Below the pieces are notes generated by a model. It worked only from the letters and a program-made list of their open reading frames with translations. It did not search any database and was not told the DNA's origin. Made by a program: the position numbers and the translations under genes. Source: Lachnospiraceae bacterium (GTDB taxonomy: Bacteria; Bacillota; Clostridia; Lachnospirales; Lachnospiraceae). From it: 50,754 bases of DNA. Positions 25,675 through 33,889 of the stretch are shown piece after piece (the stretch's first letter is position 1; every line of letters starts with the position of its first letter). The DNA is taken from contig JAFUKJ010000029.1 of assembly GCA_017467805.1 (NCBI GenBank), positions 1 to 50,754 on the forward strand. Reading direction: 5' to 3'.

Positions 25675-26409
25675 ATGAAGAAGCAGTATACTTTTGAAGA
25701 ATTGGTTAAAATAATAGAAGAGCTTAGAAGTGAACATGGTTGTCCGTGGGATAAGGAACAGACACATCAAAGCCTGCGTCCGTGTATGATGGAAGAGGCA
25801 GCAGAGCTTTTGGGGGCAATCAGAATCTATGAGCGGACAGGGAATGCAGAGAATATGCAGGAAGAGCTTGGAGATATTTTGCTGCAGGCAGTCATGCATA
25901 GTGTGATTGCGAAGGAAGAAGGACTGTTTACGATTGAGGATGTAATCAGTGGAATCAGCGAGAAGATGATTCGCCGTCATCCTCATGTGTTTGGCAGTGC
26001 CGCGGCGGAAAGTTCAGGACAGGCTTTTGAAAGCTGGGAAGAGATTAAAAAGCAGGAGAAGCAGGGAAAGGAATGGATTGCCTCTCCGCTTAGAGAGATT
26101 CCGCCAGAGCTTCCATCCCTTACCAGAGCGGTTAAGGTAGCTAAGAAGCTGGACAAACTGCCTGAATATAGGTCCGCAGAAGGAGAAAGAGCAGTTTCAG
26201 ATTATGATGCTTTGATGAATCAGCTGCAGGAGCAGGCAAAAGCCTATGCAGGTTTGGGAAAGCAGGCATCTAAGGAAGAGAAAGAAGCACAGATGACAAA
26301 AATGCTTAGGATTTTGTGTCATATTTCCTATCGCGAAGGATTGCAGCCTGAGCAGTTACTTTATGATGATATTGAGATGCAGATAGAAAAGCATGAAAAA
26401 AGTATGTAA
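25675..26409 (+). CDS. mazG: Nucleoside triphosphate pyrophosphohydrolase MazG
   Basis: The 244-aa protein hydrolyses nucleoside triphosphates to monophosphates, a house-cleaning function. The MazG fold shows CPWDKEQTHQSLRPCMMEEAAEL, the metal-binding EE...ELGD (EELGDILLQAV) and RRHPHVFG. The C-terminal part has a less conserved second MazG-like stretch, matching the usual 250-260 aa length of MazG. It starts right after the lipoprotein gene, and in Bacilli its homologue (yabN) likewise precedes the rqcP (yabO) and yabP genes. Confidence 0.92.
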   Translation: MKKQYTFEELVKIIEELRSEHGCPWDKEQTHQSLRPCMMEEAAELLGAIRIYERTGNAENMQEELGDILLQAVMHSVIAKEEGLFTIEDVISGISEKMIRRHPHVFGSAAAESSGQAFESWEEIKKQEKQGKEWIASPLREIPPELPSLTRAVKVAKKLDKLPEYRSAEGERAVSDYDALMNQLQEQAKAYAGLGKQASKEEKEAQMTKMLRILCHISYREGLQPEQLLYDDIEMQIEKHEKSM

Positions 26410-26445
26410 AATCCCTTAAAATCGCAGAAAATGGGCATTTTTACC

Positions 26446-26474
26446 TTGACAAAACCATGTATATCGAATATAAA
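26446..26474 (+). promoter_or_regulatory. sigma-A promoter of the HU gene
   Basis: TTGACA (26446-26451), 17-bp spacer, TATAAA (26469-26474). The leader is about 105 nt, ending in AGAGGAGGAG before the ATG. Confidence 0.85.
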
Positions 26475-26585
26475 TAGATATAGGCATTTCGATTGTGTGG
26501 AATGCTGTAATATTCAGCTTTAGAGACGCGAGAAGGGATTTCTATAGCTTGAGAATGAGATAAAGAATAAGAGGAGGAGTTCACA

Positions 26586-26861
26586 ATGAACAAGACAGAA
26601 TTAGTTGCAGCAATGGCAGAGCAGGCAGACATGACAAAGAAGGATGCTGAGAAGGCATTAACAGCATTTACAGAGGTTGTTGCAAAAGAGTTAAGAAAGG
26701 GCGGAAAGATTCAGTTAGTTGGTTTCGGTACATTTGAGGTATCTGAGAGAGCAGCTAGAGAGGGTAGAAATCCTCAGACAGGCGAGACAATGAAGATTGC
26801 AGCTTCTAAGGCACCTAAGTTCAAGGCTGGTAAGGCATTAAAGGACGAAGTTAACAGATAA
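26586..26861 (+). CDS. hup: DNA-binding protein HU
   Basis: The 91-aa histone-like nucleoid protein of the HU/IHF family bends DNA as a dimer. The sequence shows the MNKTELVAAMA start, KKDAEKALTAF helix, the FGTFEVSERAAREGRNPQTG strand-turn arm with the DNA-intercalating Pro, and FKAGKALK at the end. Strong promoter, strong ribosome binding site and a terminator make it a monocistronic, highly expressed gene. In Bacilli it sits at the same place, between mazG and rqcP. Confidence 0.96.
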   Translation: MNKTELVAAMAEQADMTKKDAEKALTAFTEVVAKELRKGGKIQLVGFGTFEVSERAAREGRNPQTGETMKIAASKAPKFKAGKALKDEVNR

Positions 26862-26884
26862 TCTTTTACTGATAAGGAATGCAG

Positions 26885-26913
26885 GGACAACCACAATGTT
26901 GGTTGTCCTTTTT
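26885..26913 (+). terminator. intrinsic terminator after hup
   Basis: A 9-bp perfect stem (GGACAACCA against TGGTTGTCC) followed by five T. Confidence 0.9.
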
Positions 26914-26929
26914 GACTATGTGAGGACAG

Positions 26930-27004
26930 TGTGAAAATAAATTTTCACACGCAAACGCAGTTTGCGTTGTAAATATTGTACCTGCGGTCCAAATTTTGCA
27001 GGTA
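26930..27004 (+). repeat. three consecutive inverted repeats before rqcP
   Basis: TGTGAAAAT/ATTTTCACA (26930-26949, 2-nt loop), ACGCAAAC/GTTTGCGT (26949-26967, 3-nt loop) and TACCTGC/GCAGGTA (26979-27004, 12-nt loop) are all perfect. The third ends about 20 bp before the rqcP start codon. No T-run follows any of them. They may be regulatory RNA hairpins or protein sites. Confidence 0.7.
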
Positions 27005-27026
27005 TTGGAAAGGCAAGGTTGATTAT

Positions 27027-27266
27027 ATGAGATTAGATAAATATTTAAAGGTATCAAGATTGATAAAGAGAAGAACGGTTGCCAACGAGGCATGTGACGC
27101 TGGCAGAGTATTGATTAATGATAAGCCTGCAAAGGCATCTGCAAACGTAAAGGTTGGAGATATCCTTACAATTCAGTTTGGTAACAAGGATGTAAAGGTC
27201 GAAATTCTTGACGTGCAGGAAACCGTGAAGAAGGACGAGGCTAAGGAACTGTTTAAATATCTGTAA
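27027..27266 (+). CDS. rqcP: S4-domain RNA-binding protein RqcP
   Basis: The 79-aa S4-domain protein is the Bacillus YabO/RqcP type that binds the 50S subunit and tRNA during RqcH-mediated Ala tailing of stalled chains. MRLDKYLKVSRLIKRRTVANEA is the diagnostic start, followed by AGRVLINDKPAKAS and VGDILTIQFG. ATG at 27027 is used since translation from the earlier in-frame TTG would read through the hairpins. The position between hup and yabP matches the Bacillota order. Confidence 0.93.
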   Translation: MRLDKYLKVSRLIKRRTVANEACDAGRVLINDKPAKASANVKVGDILTIQFGNKDVKVEILDVQETVKKDEAKELFKYL

Positions 27267-27302
27267 GAATCTGGGATTGCTTTGAATAGTTGCAGAGAGT
27301 TA

Positions 27303-27331
27303 GCATATTTCTTCTTACTGTCACATATAGT
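27303..27331 (+). promoter_or_regulatory. sigma-E-like sporulation promoter before yabP
   Basis: GCATATT (27303-27309), a 14-bp spacer and CATATAGT (27324-27331) fit the Bacillus sigma-E consensus (KMATATT, 14-15 bp, CATACAHT) with a single clear departure in the -10 element. The transcript would begin about 20 nt before the yabP ATG at 27360. Confidence 0.65.
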
Positions 27332-27359
27332 TAATTATAGGCAGAAGGAGTGACGGAGC

Positions 27360-27653
27360 ATGGAAGATATCACTACAAATGTGAGAATTGGTCAGCATAG
27401 GATGGTGCTGGACGGACGTAAGAGCTGTAGGTTGCAGGGTGTGAAGGATGTACTTGCCTTTGATGCGAATGCAGTTGTGCTGGAAACGGTAGAGGGGATG
27501 CTTACGATTTCAGGAAGCGAGCTGCATGTGAGCAGACTGACCTTGGATAAGGGCGAGATAGATGTAGATGGCAGGGTGGATTCCTTTATATATACAGAGA
27601 ATACCTCGTTGGGTAAGAAGGGTGCAGGATTGCTTGCAAGGATGTTTCGGTAG
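27360..27653 (+). CDS. yabP: Sporulation protein YabP
   Basis: The 97-aa protein matches YabP of spore formers (MEDITTNVRIGQHRMVLDGR, then GVKDVLAFDANAVVLETVEG and the GELHVSRLTLDKGEIDVDG-like middle, ending SLGKKGAGLLARMFR). YabP and YabQ act in the mother cell during cortex formation. Its stop is followed 3 bp later by yabQ, so they are coupled. The promoter carries a sigma-E signature, as expected for this pair. Confidence 0.93.
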   Translation: MEDITTNVRIGQHRMVLDGRKSCRLQGVKDVLAFDANAVVLETVEGMLTISGSELHVSRLTLDKGEIDVDGRVDSFIYTENTSLGKKGAGLLARMFR

Positions 27654-27655
27654 TT

Positions 27656-28096
27656 ATGAGTGCTTCGATTATTGGAGAGTTTTATTTTTGGATATATTCC
27701 ATTGCAACAGGTATTGGTTTAGCACTGCTTTATGATATGCTTCGATTATGGAGACGTATGGTAAGACATAGGAGATGGCAAAGAGATATAGAGGATATTT
27801 TTTATTGGATTCTGTGTTTTTTTATCAGCTTTTATCTTTTGTATTATGGTAACAATGGTGTGATTCGTTACTTTGCAGTGATGGGAGCAGGACTCGGAAT
27901 GTTGCTTTATTCAGTCACTGTGGGACGCTTTTTGACAAGTGCGATATACCGTCTGTTATGTTGCCTTATGATGCCATTTTCTACCATAAAAAATGGGTTG
28001 ACTAGGTGGAAGAAACACCTTACAATGAAGGTGAGAGAGTCTGCTGTTGGTGAACAGCATAAAGGGGATGAGAGAGATGTCAGGGAGAAGAAGTGA
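27656..28096 (+). CDS. yabQ: Spore cortex biosynthesis protein YabQ
   Basis: The 146-aa membrane protein has about four hydrophobic segments, including FYFWIYSIATGIGLALLYDM at the start and FFISFYLLYYG. This matches the YabQ family, which locates to the mother-cell membrane around the forespore and is needed for cortex synthesis. It starts 3 bp after yabP and overlaps the start of divIC by 20 bp. The C-terminal part is polar and short of family average, but no truncation is evident. Confidence 0.88.
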   Translation: MSASIIGEFYFWIYSIATGIGLALLYDMLRLWRRMVRHRRWQRDIEDIFYWILCFFISFYLLYYGNNGVIRYFAVMGAGLGMLLYSVTVGRFLTSAIYRLLCCLMMPFSTIKNGLTRWKKHLTMKVRESAVGEQHKGDERDVREKK

Positions 28097-28394
28097 ACCT
28101 GTCTATAAGCAGAATAAAAATCAATATCGTCTTGGCATGTCTATGGCAGTTGCAGCAGTTGTTATGCTGATTGTAGTTGTTGGAAGTAACAGCATGTCCC
28201 TGAAGGCTAAGCAGGCAGAATATCAGAAGCGGGAGCAGGAGCTTCAGCAACTGATTGATGAGGAATATGCAAGAGCCGAGGAGCTTAAGGAGCTTGCTAC
28301 TTATACTAAGACGAAGAAGTATGCGGAAGAGGTCGCTAAGGACAAGTTAGGGCTTGTCTACGAAAATGAAATCATATTTAAAGAGAGCAATTAA
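28077..28394 (+). CDS. divIC: Cell-division protein DivIC/FtsB-like
   Basis: The 105-aa bitopic protein has one membrane helix (about 20-40) followed by a long Lys/Glu/Gln coiled coil and an ending LGLVYENEIIFKES typical of DivIC/FtsB. It acts in the divisome with FtsL and DivIB. ATG at 28077 is supported by AAGGGG 9 nt upstream; an ATG at 28068 is too near this site, and no site fits the earlier frame. It overlaps yabQ by 20 bp. Terminator follows. Confidence 0.87.
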   Translation: MSGRRSEPVYKQNKNQYRLGMSMAVAAVVMLIVVVGSNSMSLKAKQAEYQKREQELQQLIDEEYARAEELKELATYTKTKKYAEEVAKDKLGLVYENEIIFKESN

Positions 28395-28437
28395 CTGCAT
28401 CCGATTCACTGATAGAGAAGTGGGGATGCAGTTTTTT
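28393..28437 (+). terminator. intrinsic terminator after divIC
   Basis: A 10-bp stem (AACTGCATCC against GGATGCAGTT) with a 21-nt loop and six trailing T. Confidence 0.85.
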
Positions 28438-28468
28438 GTCATAAAAATATCAGATAAATGACTTTGTT

Positions 28469-28501
28469 TTGACAAAAAATTAAGCCTATGCTGACTATAC
28501 T
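28469..28501 (+). promoter_or_regulatory. Spo0A-type promoter with 21-bp spacer for the spoIIE-like gene
   Basis: TTGACA (28469-28474) and TATACT (28496-28501) are good boxes but 21 bp apart instead of 17. Bacillus subtilis spoIIE and spoIIG promoters, which need Spo0A, have the same over-long spacing (21 and 22 bp). A 0A-box-like TTTGTCAAAA (reverse strand) overlaps the -35 box. Confidence 0.6.
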
Positions 28502-28543
28502 TATGTGTATGTTTGTGGTGCTACATATAAGGAGGCGTAGGAT

Positions 28544-29752
28544 ATGTCTAAGACATTATATGATAACAGGAAACGCATTTATGCGGAGAATTCTTATTCA
28601 GGACATTTATTTCCTGAGTATAGTAAGAAGAAGCTGCAATGCTTATCCCAAACCTATGATGAGCTTGCCAGACTCTATGAGGAGCAGTCATATAAGGAAC
28701 AGACAGAGGAAAACAGAGGGGAATACTTATTACATAAGCAATTACAAGAGAATAAGGAAGTAGTTGCAAAGCATTTGCAGGAAATATCAGGTGCAGTATC
28801 TGAAGTGGCTGACACAGTAATACATGTCAGCATACCTGTAGAGCATAAGAGAAGGGCTTTGGTACAATTTCTAAAGAAGCATGGGATTATGGTAAAGGAA
28901 GTTGTGTTTCTGGAAAGAGAAAGACAAAGAATCAGTATTGTTGCCAGAAACGTAGGTAGACATCCTTACAATGTGGACGAGCTTGCGGCATTGCTTTCGG
29001 TTTTCTTTGACAGAAGACTATTGGCATCAGCGGAAGGTGCGACAGCTGTTTCAAGAAGCTTTGATACCTTTATATTTGAAGATGAGCCATATTTTACAGC
29101 GATGACAGCGCTAGCCAGAGCAATCAAAGAAGGAGAGAAAATCTCGGGAGATAATTATTCCATAGATGAATACTCGGATGGAAATGTTGTGCTGATGATA
29201 TCGGACGGTATGGGGAGCGGTGAAGAGGCTTGCCGTGATAGTCAGACAGTGATTGAATTTGTAGAGAAATTGTTAGAAGCAGGCTTTCGTAAGGAAAAGG
29301 CATTTTCTATGATAAATGCTGCAGTTTATGCAGGAATGCAATGTGCAAATCTTACAACTCTTGATATTTGTTCGGTGAATCTACATAATGGAGAGGTAGA
29401 GTTTATCAAGGCAGGCTCGGCAGCCAGCTTTCGAAAAAGAGGAACTGTGGTGGATGAGATTACTTCTGATACCCTGCCTCTTGGAGCGTTTTCAGATATT
29501 AACCCCATGACTCAAAGTTTGCAGCTGATGGATGGAGATGTTTTGATTCTGATGTCGGATGGCGTTGCAGATTGCTTTGAGAGTAAGAATTTTGAGAATA
29601 AGAATTGCTTGAAGGAGATTATTGCGCAGATGAATATTGTAAATCCAAAGGAGATTGCAAATTATCTGCTTCGTTATGCGATGAACTGTCAGGGTGGAAG
29701 AATCCGTGATGATATGACAATACTGGTGTTAGGGCTTTGGGAAAATAATTAA
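28544..29752 (+). CDS. Shortened SpoIIE-like protein phosphatase
   Basis: The 402-aa protein is a PP2C-type serine phosphatase of the SpoIIE class: ISDGMGSGEEA with the two metal-binding Asp-Gly steps, the AALSVFF/NLTTLDICSVNLHNGEVEFIKAGSAASFRKRG core, DVLILMSDGVADCF and DDMTILVLGLW. In Bacillus SpoIIE (over 800 aa), the phosphatase is preceded by ten membrane helices; here the N-terminal ~165 residues are hydrophilic and helical, with no membrane span. The start is firm: AAGGAGG lies 9 nt before ATG and sequence upstream is non-coding. Place between divIC and tilS identifies it as spoIIE by synteny. Confidence 0.85.
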   Translation: MSKTLYDNRKRIYAENSYSGHLFPEYSKKKLQCLSQTYDELARLYEEQSYKEQTEENRGEYLLHKQLQENKEVVAKHLQEISGAVSEVADTVIHVSIPVEHKRRALVQFLKKHGIMVKEVVFLERERQRISIVARNVGRHPYNVDELAALLSVFFDRRLLASAEGATAVSRSFDTFIFEDEPYFTAMTALARAIKEGEKISGDNYSIDEYSDGNVVLMISDGMGSGEEACRDSQTVIEFVEKLLEAGFRKEKAFSMINAAVYAGMQCANLTTLDICSVNLHNGEVEFIKAGSAASFRKRGTVVDEITSDTLPLGAFSDINPMTQSLQLMDGDVLILMSDGVADCFESKNFENKNCLKEIIAQMNIVNPKEIANYLLRYAMNCQGGRIRDDMTILVLGLWENN

Positions 29753-29775
29753 TTAGAAAGGCACGGTTAATACGG

Positions 29776-31212
29776 ATGATAAATAAGGTTATGGCTTACG
29801 TCGAAAAGCATAATATGTTTGAAGAGAATGATTATGTTGTGGCAGGGGTATCTGGAGGTGCGGATTCCGTCTGCCTTCTTTTCGTGCTGCAAGAGATTCG
29901 TAAGCGGATACCGATAGAGATACATGTGGTACATATTAATCATGGAATCAGACAGGAGGCTGGTGAAGACGCGGCATATGTAGCGTCCCTTTGCGAGCAC
30001 TTTGGTCTGCCTTTTACGCTTGTGGAGGAGGATGTAGCTAAGCTTGCTAAAGAGCAGAAGCTATCCGAGGAAGAGGCAGGAAGACAGGTGCGCTATCGGG
30101 CATTTTATCAGGTTCTTGCAAAGGAGGCCTGTGGCAGAAAAGGGAAGATTGCAGTAGCTCATAACAGTAATGATTGTGCGGAAACGACGTTATTCCATCT
30201 GTTTCGTGGGAGCGGTTTGAAGGGGCTTTCAGGGATTCGTCCTGTCAGAGACAGAGTCGTAAGACCGATACTTTGTCTTGAAAGAGTCGAGATAGAGGCA
30301 TATTTAGAGCAAAATCAAATCCACTATTGTATAGATAAAACTAATTTTGAGGATAATTATACGAGAAACCGAATCCGTCACCACATTCTGCCCTATGCTG
30401 AGCAGGAGATTTGCCAAGGGGCGGTAGCCCATGTTACGGAGGCCTGCGAGAAAATCAGTGATGCTTATGATTTTTTGGAGGATATGGTAAAAGAAGCCTT
30501 TCATCAATGCGTAAAGGTAGAGAATAAAAAATATCATATTAATGCCCAGTTATTAGCAGGAATCCACAAAACGCTAAAGAGCTATCTGCTTTTGGAGGTT
30601 ATCAGTCAGGCTGCGGGCAGGCACAAGGATATCGAAGGGATTCATGTGGAGCAGGTGGAGAACCTGTTTAATAAGCAAAGCGGCAGACAACTGCACCTTC
30701 CATATGGCTTATGTGCTGTAAGAGAGTACGAGGGTGTGTGTATTGCAAAGAACGAGGCATTTAAACCAAAAGCCTTAGCAGAGTATGTGATTGATGAAGA
30801 GAAGAAAAGACTTCTCGAGCAGGGAGAGGTATTATCGATTCCTCTGGATAATGATAATAAATTAGAAATTCGACTTTTTTGTGGCATAAAGGAAGAAAAT
30901 ATTATTGCAAAAACATATACGAAATGGTTTGATTATGATAAAATAAAAGGTAATATTCTTGTTAGAGGTCGCAGAACAGGGGACTATCTGACAATAAACC
31001 AAAAGCATGAACGCAAGACCCTGAAGGCATTTTTTATTGATGAGAAGATACCAAAGGAGGAGCGGGATTGCTCTTATCTTGTAACCGAGGATAGTCATGT
31101 GATATGGATTGTAGGTAATCGTATCAGCAGCTATTACAAGGTTAGCAGGGATACGAAAAATATAATGGAAATTAAATACATAGGAGGATTTAAAGATGGC
31201 AGAACATGTTAG
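29776..31212 (+). CDS. tilS: tRNA(Ile)-lysidine synthase
   Basis: The 478-aa enzyme makes lysidine at C34 of the tRNA-Ile CAU anticodon. The N-type ATP-pyrophosphatase loop SGGADSVCLL (residues 26-35), VHINHGIR, and AHNSNDCAETTLFHLFRGSGLKG with GIRP are the standard motifs, and the C-terminal TilS domain (VRGRRTGDYLTIN, KTLKAFFIDEKIPKEERD) is complete. It overlaps hpt by 17 bp, the common Bacillota arrangement. The gene precedes hpt and ftsH as in Bacillus. Confidence 0.95.
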   Translation: MINKVMAYVEKHNMFEENDYVVAGVSGGADSVCLLFVLQEIRKRIPIEIHVVHINHGIRQEAGEDAAYVASLCEHFGLPFTLVEEDVAKLAKEQKLSEEEAGRQVRYRAFYQVLAKEACGRKGKIAVAHNSNDCAETTLFHLFRGSGLKGLSGIRPVRDRVVRPILCLERVEIEAYLEQNQIHYCIDKTNFEDNYTRNRIRHHILPYAEQEICQGAVAHVTEACEKISDAYDFLEDMVKEAFHQCVKVENKKYHINAQLLAGIHKTLKSYLLLEVISQAAGRHKDIEGIHVEQVENLFNKQSGRQLHLPYGLCAVREYEGVCIAKNEAFKPKALAEYVIDEEKKRLLEQGEVLSIPLDNDNKLEIRLFCGIKEENIIAKTYTKWFDYDKIKGNILVRGRRTGDYLTINQKHERKTLKAFFIDEKIPKEERDCSYLVTEDSHVIWIVGNRISSYYKVSRDTKNIMEIKYIGGFKDGRTC

Positions 31213-31720
31213 AGTTATGCTGACCGAAGAAGAGGTTGATGCAAAGATTAAAGAGATAGGTGAACAGATTAGTAAGGATTATGCAGGAAGACAGGTTCAT
31301 CTTATTTGTGTTTTAAAGGGTGGAAGCTTCTTTATGTGTGAGCTTGCTAAGAGAATTACAGTACCTGTATCCTTTGACTTTATGTCTGTATCAAGCTATG
31401 GCGGAGATACAAAGTCAAGTGGTGTGGTAAAGATTGTAAAGGACTTGGATGATTCTATTAAGGATAAGGACGTTATTGTTATTGAAGACATTATCGATTC
31501 TGGTAGAACATTAAGCTATTTGTTGGAGATGTTACAGCAGAGAGGTCCTAAGAGTCTTTCGCTCTGTACGCTTTTGGACAAGCCTGAGAGACGTGTTGTA
31601 GATGTGAAGGTAGATTATACAGGCTTCCAGATTCCTGATGAATTTGTAGTTGGATATGGACTCGACTATGATCAGAGATATAGAAATTTACCATATATTG
31701 GAATTGTAGAGTTTGACTAA
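31196..31720 (+). CDS. hpt: Hypoxanthine-guanine phosphoribosyltransferase
   Basis: The 174-aa purine salvage enzyme converts hypoxanthine or guanine and PRPP to nucleotide. The PRPP motif VIVIEDIIDSGRTL is complete, with VLKGGSFFMCEL near the N-terminus and VVGYGLDYDQRYRNLPYIG near the end. It overlaps tilS by 17 bp and is 28 bp before ftsH, so the three genes form an operon; TilS and Hpt are known to act together on the ftsH promoter in Bacillus. Confidence 0.95.
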   Translation: MAEHVRVMLTEEEVDAKIKEIGEQISKDYAGRQVHLICVLKGGSFFMCELAKRITVPVSFDFMSVSSYGGDTKSSGVVKIVKDLDDSIKDKDVIVIEDIIDSGRTLSYLLEMLQQRGPKSLSLCTLLDKPERRVVDVKVDYTGFQIPDEFVVGYGLDYDQRYRNLPYIGIVEFD

Positions 31721-31748
31721 ACGAAATGGCAGATGAAGGAGAAGAACA

Positions 31749-33560
31749 GTGGGTAAAAGTTCAAAGGGAATAAATATATATTTCTTGGTAATAGCGATTT
31801 TATTGCTTGTCACGGTGTGGGTTAGTACAATAAATGAGCAGACTGATGATTATACAAAAGGTGAGTTCATAGAGCAGCTTGAGCAGGGTGAAGTCGTTTA
31901 TGTTGAGATTCATCCTAATGCAGAGGTACCGACAGGTACATTATTGATTCAGTTTAATGATGGAACTAAGAGAACCTTACATGTGTCTGATGTAGTGGCT
32001 ATGCAGGAGACGTTGACTACTGAGTATCAGATAGACCCGATTGTAGAGGATGTTCCACAGGAGAATTGGTTCCTGTCAGATATATTACCGATATTGCTGA
32101 TATTGATTTTTGGTGTGTTTATGTTCGCGATGATGAATGCACAGAATGCCAATAGCGGCGGTGGCGGTAAGATGATGAACTTTGGTAAGAGTCGCGCCCG
32201 TGTTTCTACAGGAGGCGAGATTACCTTAAAGGATGTTGCAGGTCTTCGTGAAGAGAAAGAGGACATGGAGGAAATCGTTGATTTCTTAAGATGTCCATCA
32301 AAGTATACAAAGGTAGGAGCAAGAATTCCTAAGGGTGTTCTCTTAGAGGGTGCGCCAGGTACAGGTAAGACATTGCTTGCAAAGGCAATCGCAGGAGAAG
32401 CGAATGTACCATTTTTCTCTATTTCAGGTTCTGATTTCGTAGAGATGTTTGTTGGTGTTGGTGCTTCCCGTGTACGTGATTTGTTTGCAGAGGCGAAAAA
32501 GAATGCACCATGTATCGTGTTTATCGATGAGATAGATGCAGTTGCCAGAAAGCGTGGTACTGGTATGGGCGGTGGACACGATGAAAGAGAGCAGACATTG
32601 AATCAGCTCTTGGTAGAGATGGACGGTTTTGGTACGAATGAAGGTATCATTGTTATGGCAGCGACCAACCGTGTAGATATCTTAGATCCTGCTATTTTAA
32701 GACCAGGACGTTTTGATAGAAAGATTAGTGTGCAGACACCTGATGTAGGTGGCAGAGAAGAGATTTTGCAGGTACATGCAAAGGATAAGCCGCTTGCAGA
32801 GGATGTGGATTTGAAACAGATTGCGCAGACTACAGCAGGCTTTACAGGCGCGGATTTGGAGAATCTGTTAAATGAGTCTGCGATTCTTGCCGCAAAGGAA
32901 GATAGAGCATTTATTGTTCAGGAGGATATTAAGAAGGCATTTATCAAGGTTGGTATTGGTGCAGAGAAGAAGAGTCGTATTATCTCTGATAAGGAGAAGA
33001 AGATTACTGCTTATCATGAGGCAGGTCATGCAATTCTCTTCCATGTACTTCCTGATGTAGGACCTGTATATACAGTGTCAATTATTCCTACAGGTCTTGG
33101 TGCAGCGGGTTATACGATGCCATTGCCTGAGCGTGATGAGATGTTCAATACCAAAGGTAAGATGTTACAGGATATTATGGTATCACTTGGCGGACGTATT
33201 GCTGAGGAGATTATCTTTGATGATATTACAACAGGTGCATCCAGCGATATTAAGAAGGCAACAAAGGTTGCAAGAGCAATGGTGACCAGATTCGGTATGT
33301 CAGAGAATATTGGTGTTATCAATTATGATGAAAGTGATAATGAGGTGTTCATCGGTCGTGACCTTGCTCACACCAGAAGTCATTCCGAAGAGGTGGCAGG
33401 CACTATTGATAAGGAAGTGAAGAACATTATTGATGATTGCTATGCGAAGGCTAAGAGTATCATCATGCAGCATGAGAAGGTACTTCATGCTTGTGCAGAG
33501 CTTCTTTTGGAGAAGGAAAAGATTACGCGCGATGAGTTCGAAGCATTATTTGAGTGCTAG
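31749..33560 (+). CDS. ftsH: ATP-dependent zinc metalloprotease FtsH
   Basis: The 603-aa membrane-anchored AAA+ protease has two membrane helices (about 8-25 and 110-128) around an extracytoplasmic domain. Then Walker A GAPGTGKT, Walker B VFIDEIDA, the SRH region [20 protein letters not shown] and the zinc motif HEAGH follow. It degrades membrane and short-lived proteins such as SpoVM-bound substrates in spore formers. It begins with GTG (AAGGAG 7 nt before). Coding ends with a short FECTER-less tail, shorter than the Escherichia protein but usual for Clostridia. Confidence 0.95.
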   Translation: MGKSSKGINIYFLVIAILLLVTVWVSTINEQTDDYTKGEFIEQLEQGEVVYVEIHPNAEVPTGTLLIQFNDGTKRTLHVSDVVAMQETLTTEYQIDPIVEDVPQENWFLSDILPILLILIFGVFMFAMMNAQNANSGGGGKMMNFGKSRARVSTGGEITLKDVAGLREEKEDMEEIVDFLRCPSKYTKVGARIPKGVLLEGAPGTGKTLLAKAIAGEANVPFFSISGSDFVEMFVGVGASRVRDLFAEAKKNAPCIVFIDEIDAVARKRGTGMGGGHDEREQTLNQLLVEMDGFGTNEGIIVMAATNRVDILDPAILRPGRFDRKISVQTPDVGGREEILQVHAKDKPLAEDVDLKQIAQTTAGFTGADLENLLNESAILAAKEDRAFIVQEDIKKAFIKVGIGAEKKSRIISDKEKKITAYHEAGHAILFHVLPDVGPVYTVSIIPTGLGAAGYTMPLPERDEMFNTKGKMLQDIMVSLGGRIAEEIIFDDITTGASSDIKKATKVARAMVTRFGMSENIGVINYDESDNEVFIGRDLAHTRSHSEEVAGTIDKEVKNIIDDCYAKAKSIIMQHEKVLHACAELLLEKEKITRDEFEALFEC

Positions 33561-33571
33561 GATGATAAAGT

Positions 33572-33616
33572 GTCCCAGGTTTGCAGATATATTAGTGAAC
33601 CTGGGACTTATGTTTT
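33572..33616 (+). terminator. probable terminator after ftsH
   Basis: A 10-bp perfect stem (GTCCCAGGTT at 33572-33581 against 33598-33607) with a 16-nt loop; the T-run is broken (TTATGTTTT). Confidence 0.6.
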
Positions 33617-33656
33617 GCCCAATAATTTAGCACGCTAATGTACAAAATACAAAAAG

Positions 33657-33710
33657 TGTATATTGCATAAATCGACACAAAAAAACTGATTTTTGTATAT
33701 TTTGCATAAA
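33657..33710. repeat. AT-rich direct repeats upstream of an orphan promoter
   Basis: TGTATATTGCATAAA at 33657-33671 recurs as TGTATATTTTGCATAAA at 33694-33710, 37 bp away, both ahead of the promoter at 33751. Possible regulator sites. Confidence 0.35.
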
Positions 33711-33750
33711 AATACAACTGTAAAATTGTAAAGTTTGTGAAATGTAAGAA

Positions 33751-33779
33751 TAGACGAAAAAGGGGTCTATTGCTATAAT
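33751..33779 (+). promoter_or_regulatory. orphan sigma-A promoter ahead of a structured RNA region
   Basis: TAGACG (33751-33756), a 17-bp spacer and TATAAT (33774-33779). It is not followed by any protein gene for 700 bp, so it should drive an untranslated RNA. Confidence 0.65.
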
Positions 33780-33785
33780 CATACT

Positions 33786-33882
33786 TGTAACCCCCCCAAT
33801 ATATTATATAGTTTTTTGCTATACCCCATAAGAAAGAAATACCTTCTCTAAAAGAGACAGCCTGTAACGGACTGTCTTTTTT
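33786..33882 (+). ncRNA. possible ~97-nt short RNA ending at an intrinsic terminator
   Basis: From the expected start of the 33751 promoter the RNA would carry a run of seven C, an AT-rich stretch and then a terminator stem at 33855-33877 (AGACAG with CTGTCT, plus an inner CC/GG pair) followed by a T-run to 33882. Whether polymerase stops here or reads on into the large RNA cannot be told from sequence. Confidence 0.4.
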
Positions 33883-33889
33883 ACTACCC

